The notes beneath the pieces are model-generated. The model saw nothing but the letters and a program-made list of their open reading frames with translations, did no database searches and had not been told where the DNA came from. A DNA stretch of 9,382 bases. Source: CAYOBW01 sp964402115 (GTDB lineage: Bacteria > Verrucomicrobiota > Kiritimatiellia > UBA8416 > CAYOBW01). Shown piece by piece: positions 9,217-9,382 of this stretch (position 1 is the first letter of the stretch; every line of letters begins with the position of its first letter). The translations under genes and the position numbers were made by a program. Location: positions 1 through 9,382 of the forward strand of contig CAYOBW010000292.1 in assembly GCA_964402115.1 (NCBI GenBank), in the 5' to 3' direction.

Positions 9217-9382
9217 TCAGTGGTGCGTCACCGGCCGGAACTGCACCCGGTGCGGGCGGTCCGCGGCGTCGCCGAGCAGGCGTCGCCGCTGCTCGTGGTA
9301 AGCCTCGTAGTTGCCCTCGAACCAAGTCACCCGGCAGTCGTCCTCGAAGGCCAGGATGTGCGTCGCCACCCGGTCGAGGAAC
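9217..9382 (-). CDS. ettA: EttA-type ABC-F ATPase, C-terminal end only (start outside window)
   Basis: The last 54 residues of a minus-strand gene that enters from the right edge; the TGA is at 9217-9219. The sequence FLDRVATHILAFE followed by DDCRVTWFEGNYEAYHEQ and an RRRLLGDAAD stretch matches the end of the second ATP-binding domain of EttA, the ABC-F protein that binds the ribosomal E site and gates translation according to ATP/ADP level. The single base before the first full codon is the G that would finish the Trp of the family motif SHDRWFLDR. The last residues, PHRVQFRPVTHH, are a short tail. Other ABC-F proteins (Uup, YheS) share the fold, but WFEGNY followed by RRRLG-like residues favours EttA. 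The small gene and the deaminase follow on the same strand. Confidence 0.88.
   Translation of the reverse strand, partial: FLDRVATHILAFEDDCRVTWFEGNYEAYHEQRRRLLGDAADRPHRVQFRPVTHH

Overview
The window is a stretch of very GC-rich bacterial chromosome, densely coded with strong G/C bias at third codon positions. A 10-N run inside an otherwise intact helicase gene points to a scaffolded draft or metagenome-assembled genome. The taxon cannot be fixed from sequence alone. The gene mix (GltB/GltD, RecD2 without RecBC, a regulatory-type HPr with no sugar permease nearby, an antiporter carrying EIIA domains, EttA, ComEB-type dCMP deaminase) would fit the Planctomycetes-Verrucomicrobia-Chlamydiae group, for example Verrucomicrobiota, Kiritimatiellota or Lentisphaerota. 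That placement is a low-confidence inference.

Layout: (1) Positions 1-2955, plus strand: the 3' part of gltB followed 37 bases later by complete gltD, the two subunits of NADPH-dependent glutamate synthase. (2) Positions 2956-3135: a 180-base intergenic region with GC-rich stem-loops and a candidate promoter. (3) Positions 3136-8423, plus strand: a probable three-gene operon made of a large CPA2-type cation/proton antiporter fused to two C-terminal PTS EIIA domains, a RecD2 helicase broken by the assembly gap, and an HPr phosphocarrier whose start codon overlaps the helicase stop (ATGA). (4) Positions 8359-9382, minus strand: the 3' end of ettA, a small uncharacterised protein and a dCMP deaminase, reading towards the plus-strand operon. 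The deaminase and HPr genes overlap tail to tail by 65 bases.

The most interesting theme is a possible phosphorelay. The antiporter polypeptide carries two EIIA domains, both with an intact phospho-acceptor histidine, and the same transcription unit ends in an HPr with both the EI-target histidine (His15) and the HPr-kinase-target serine (Ser46). This suggests ion/proton exchange controlled by PTS phosphorylation state, not sugar uptake. The motifs and linkage are seen directly; the regulatory circuit is inference. The rest of the window is housekeeping: nitrogen assimilation, DNA repair, pyrimidine nucleotide supply and translation control. No tRNA, rRNA, CRISPR array, insertion sequence or phage gene was seen.
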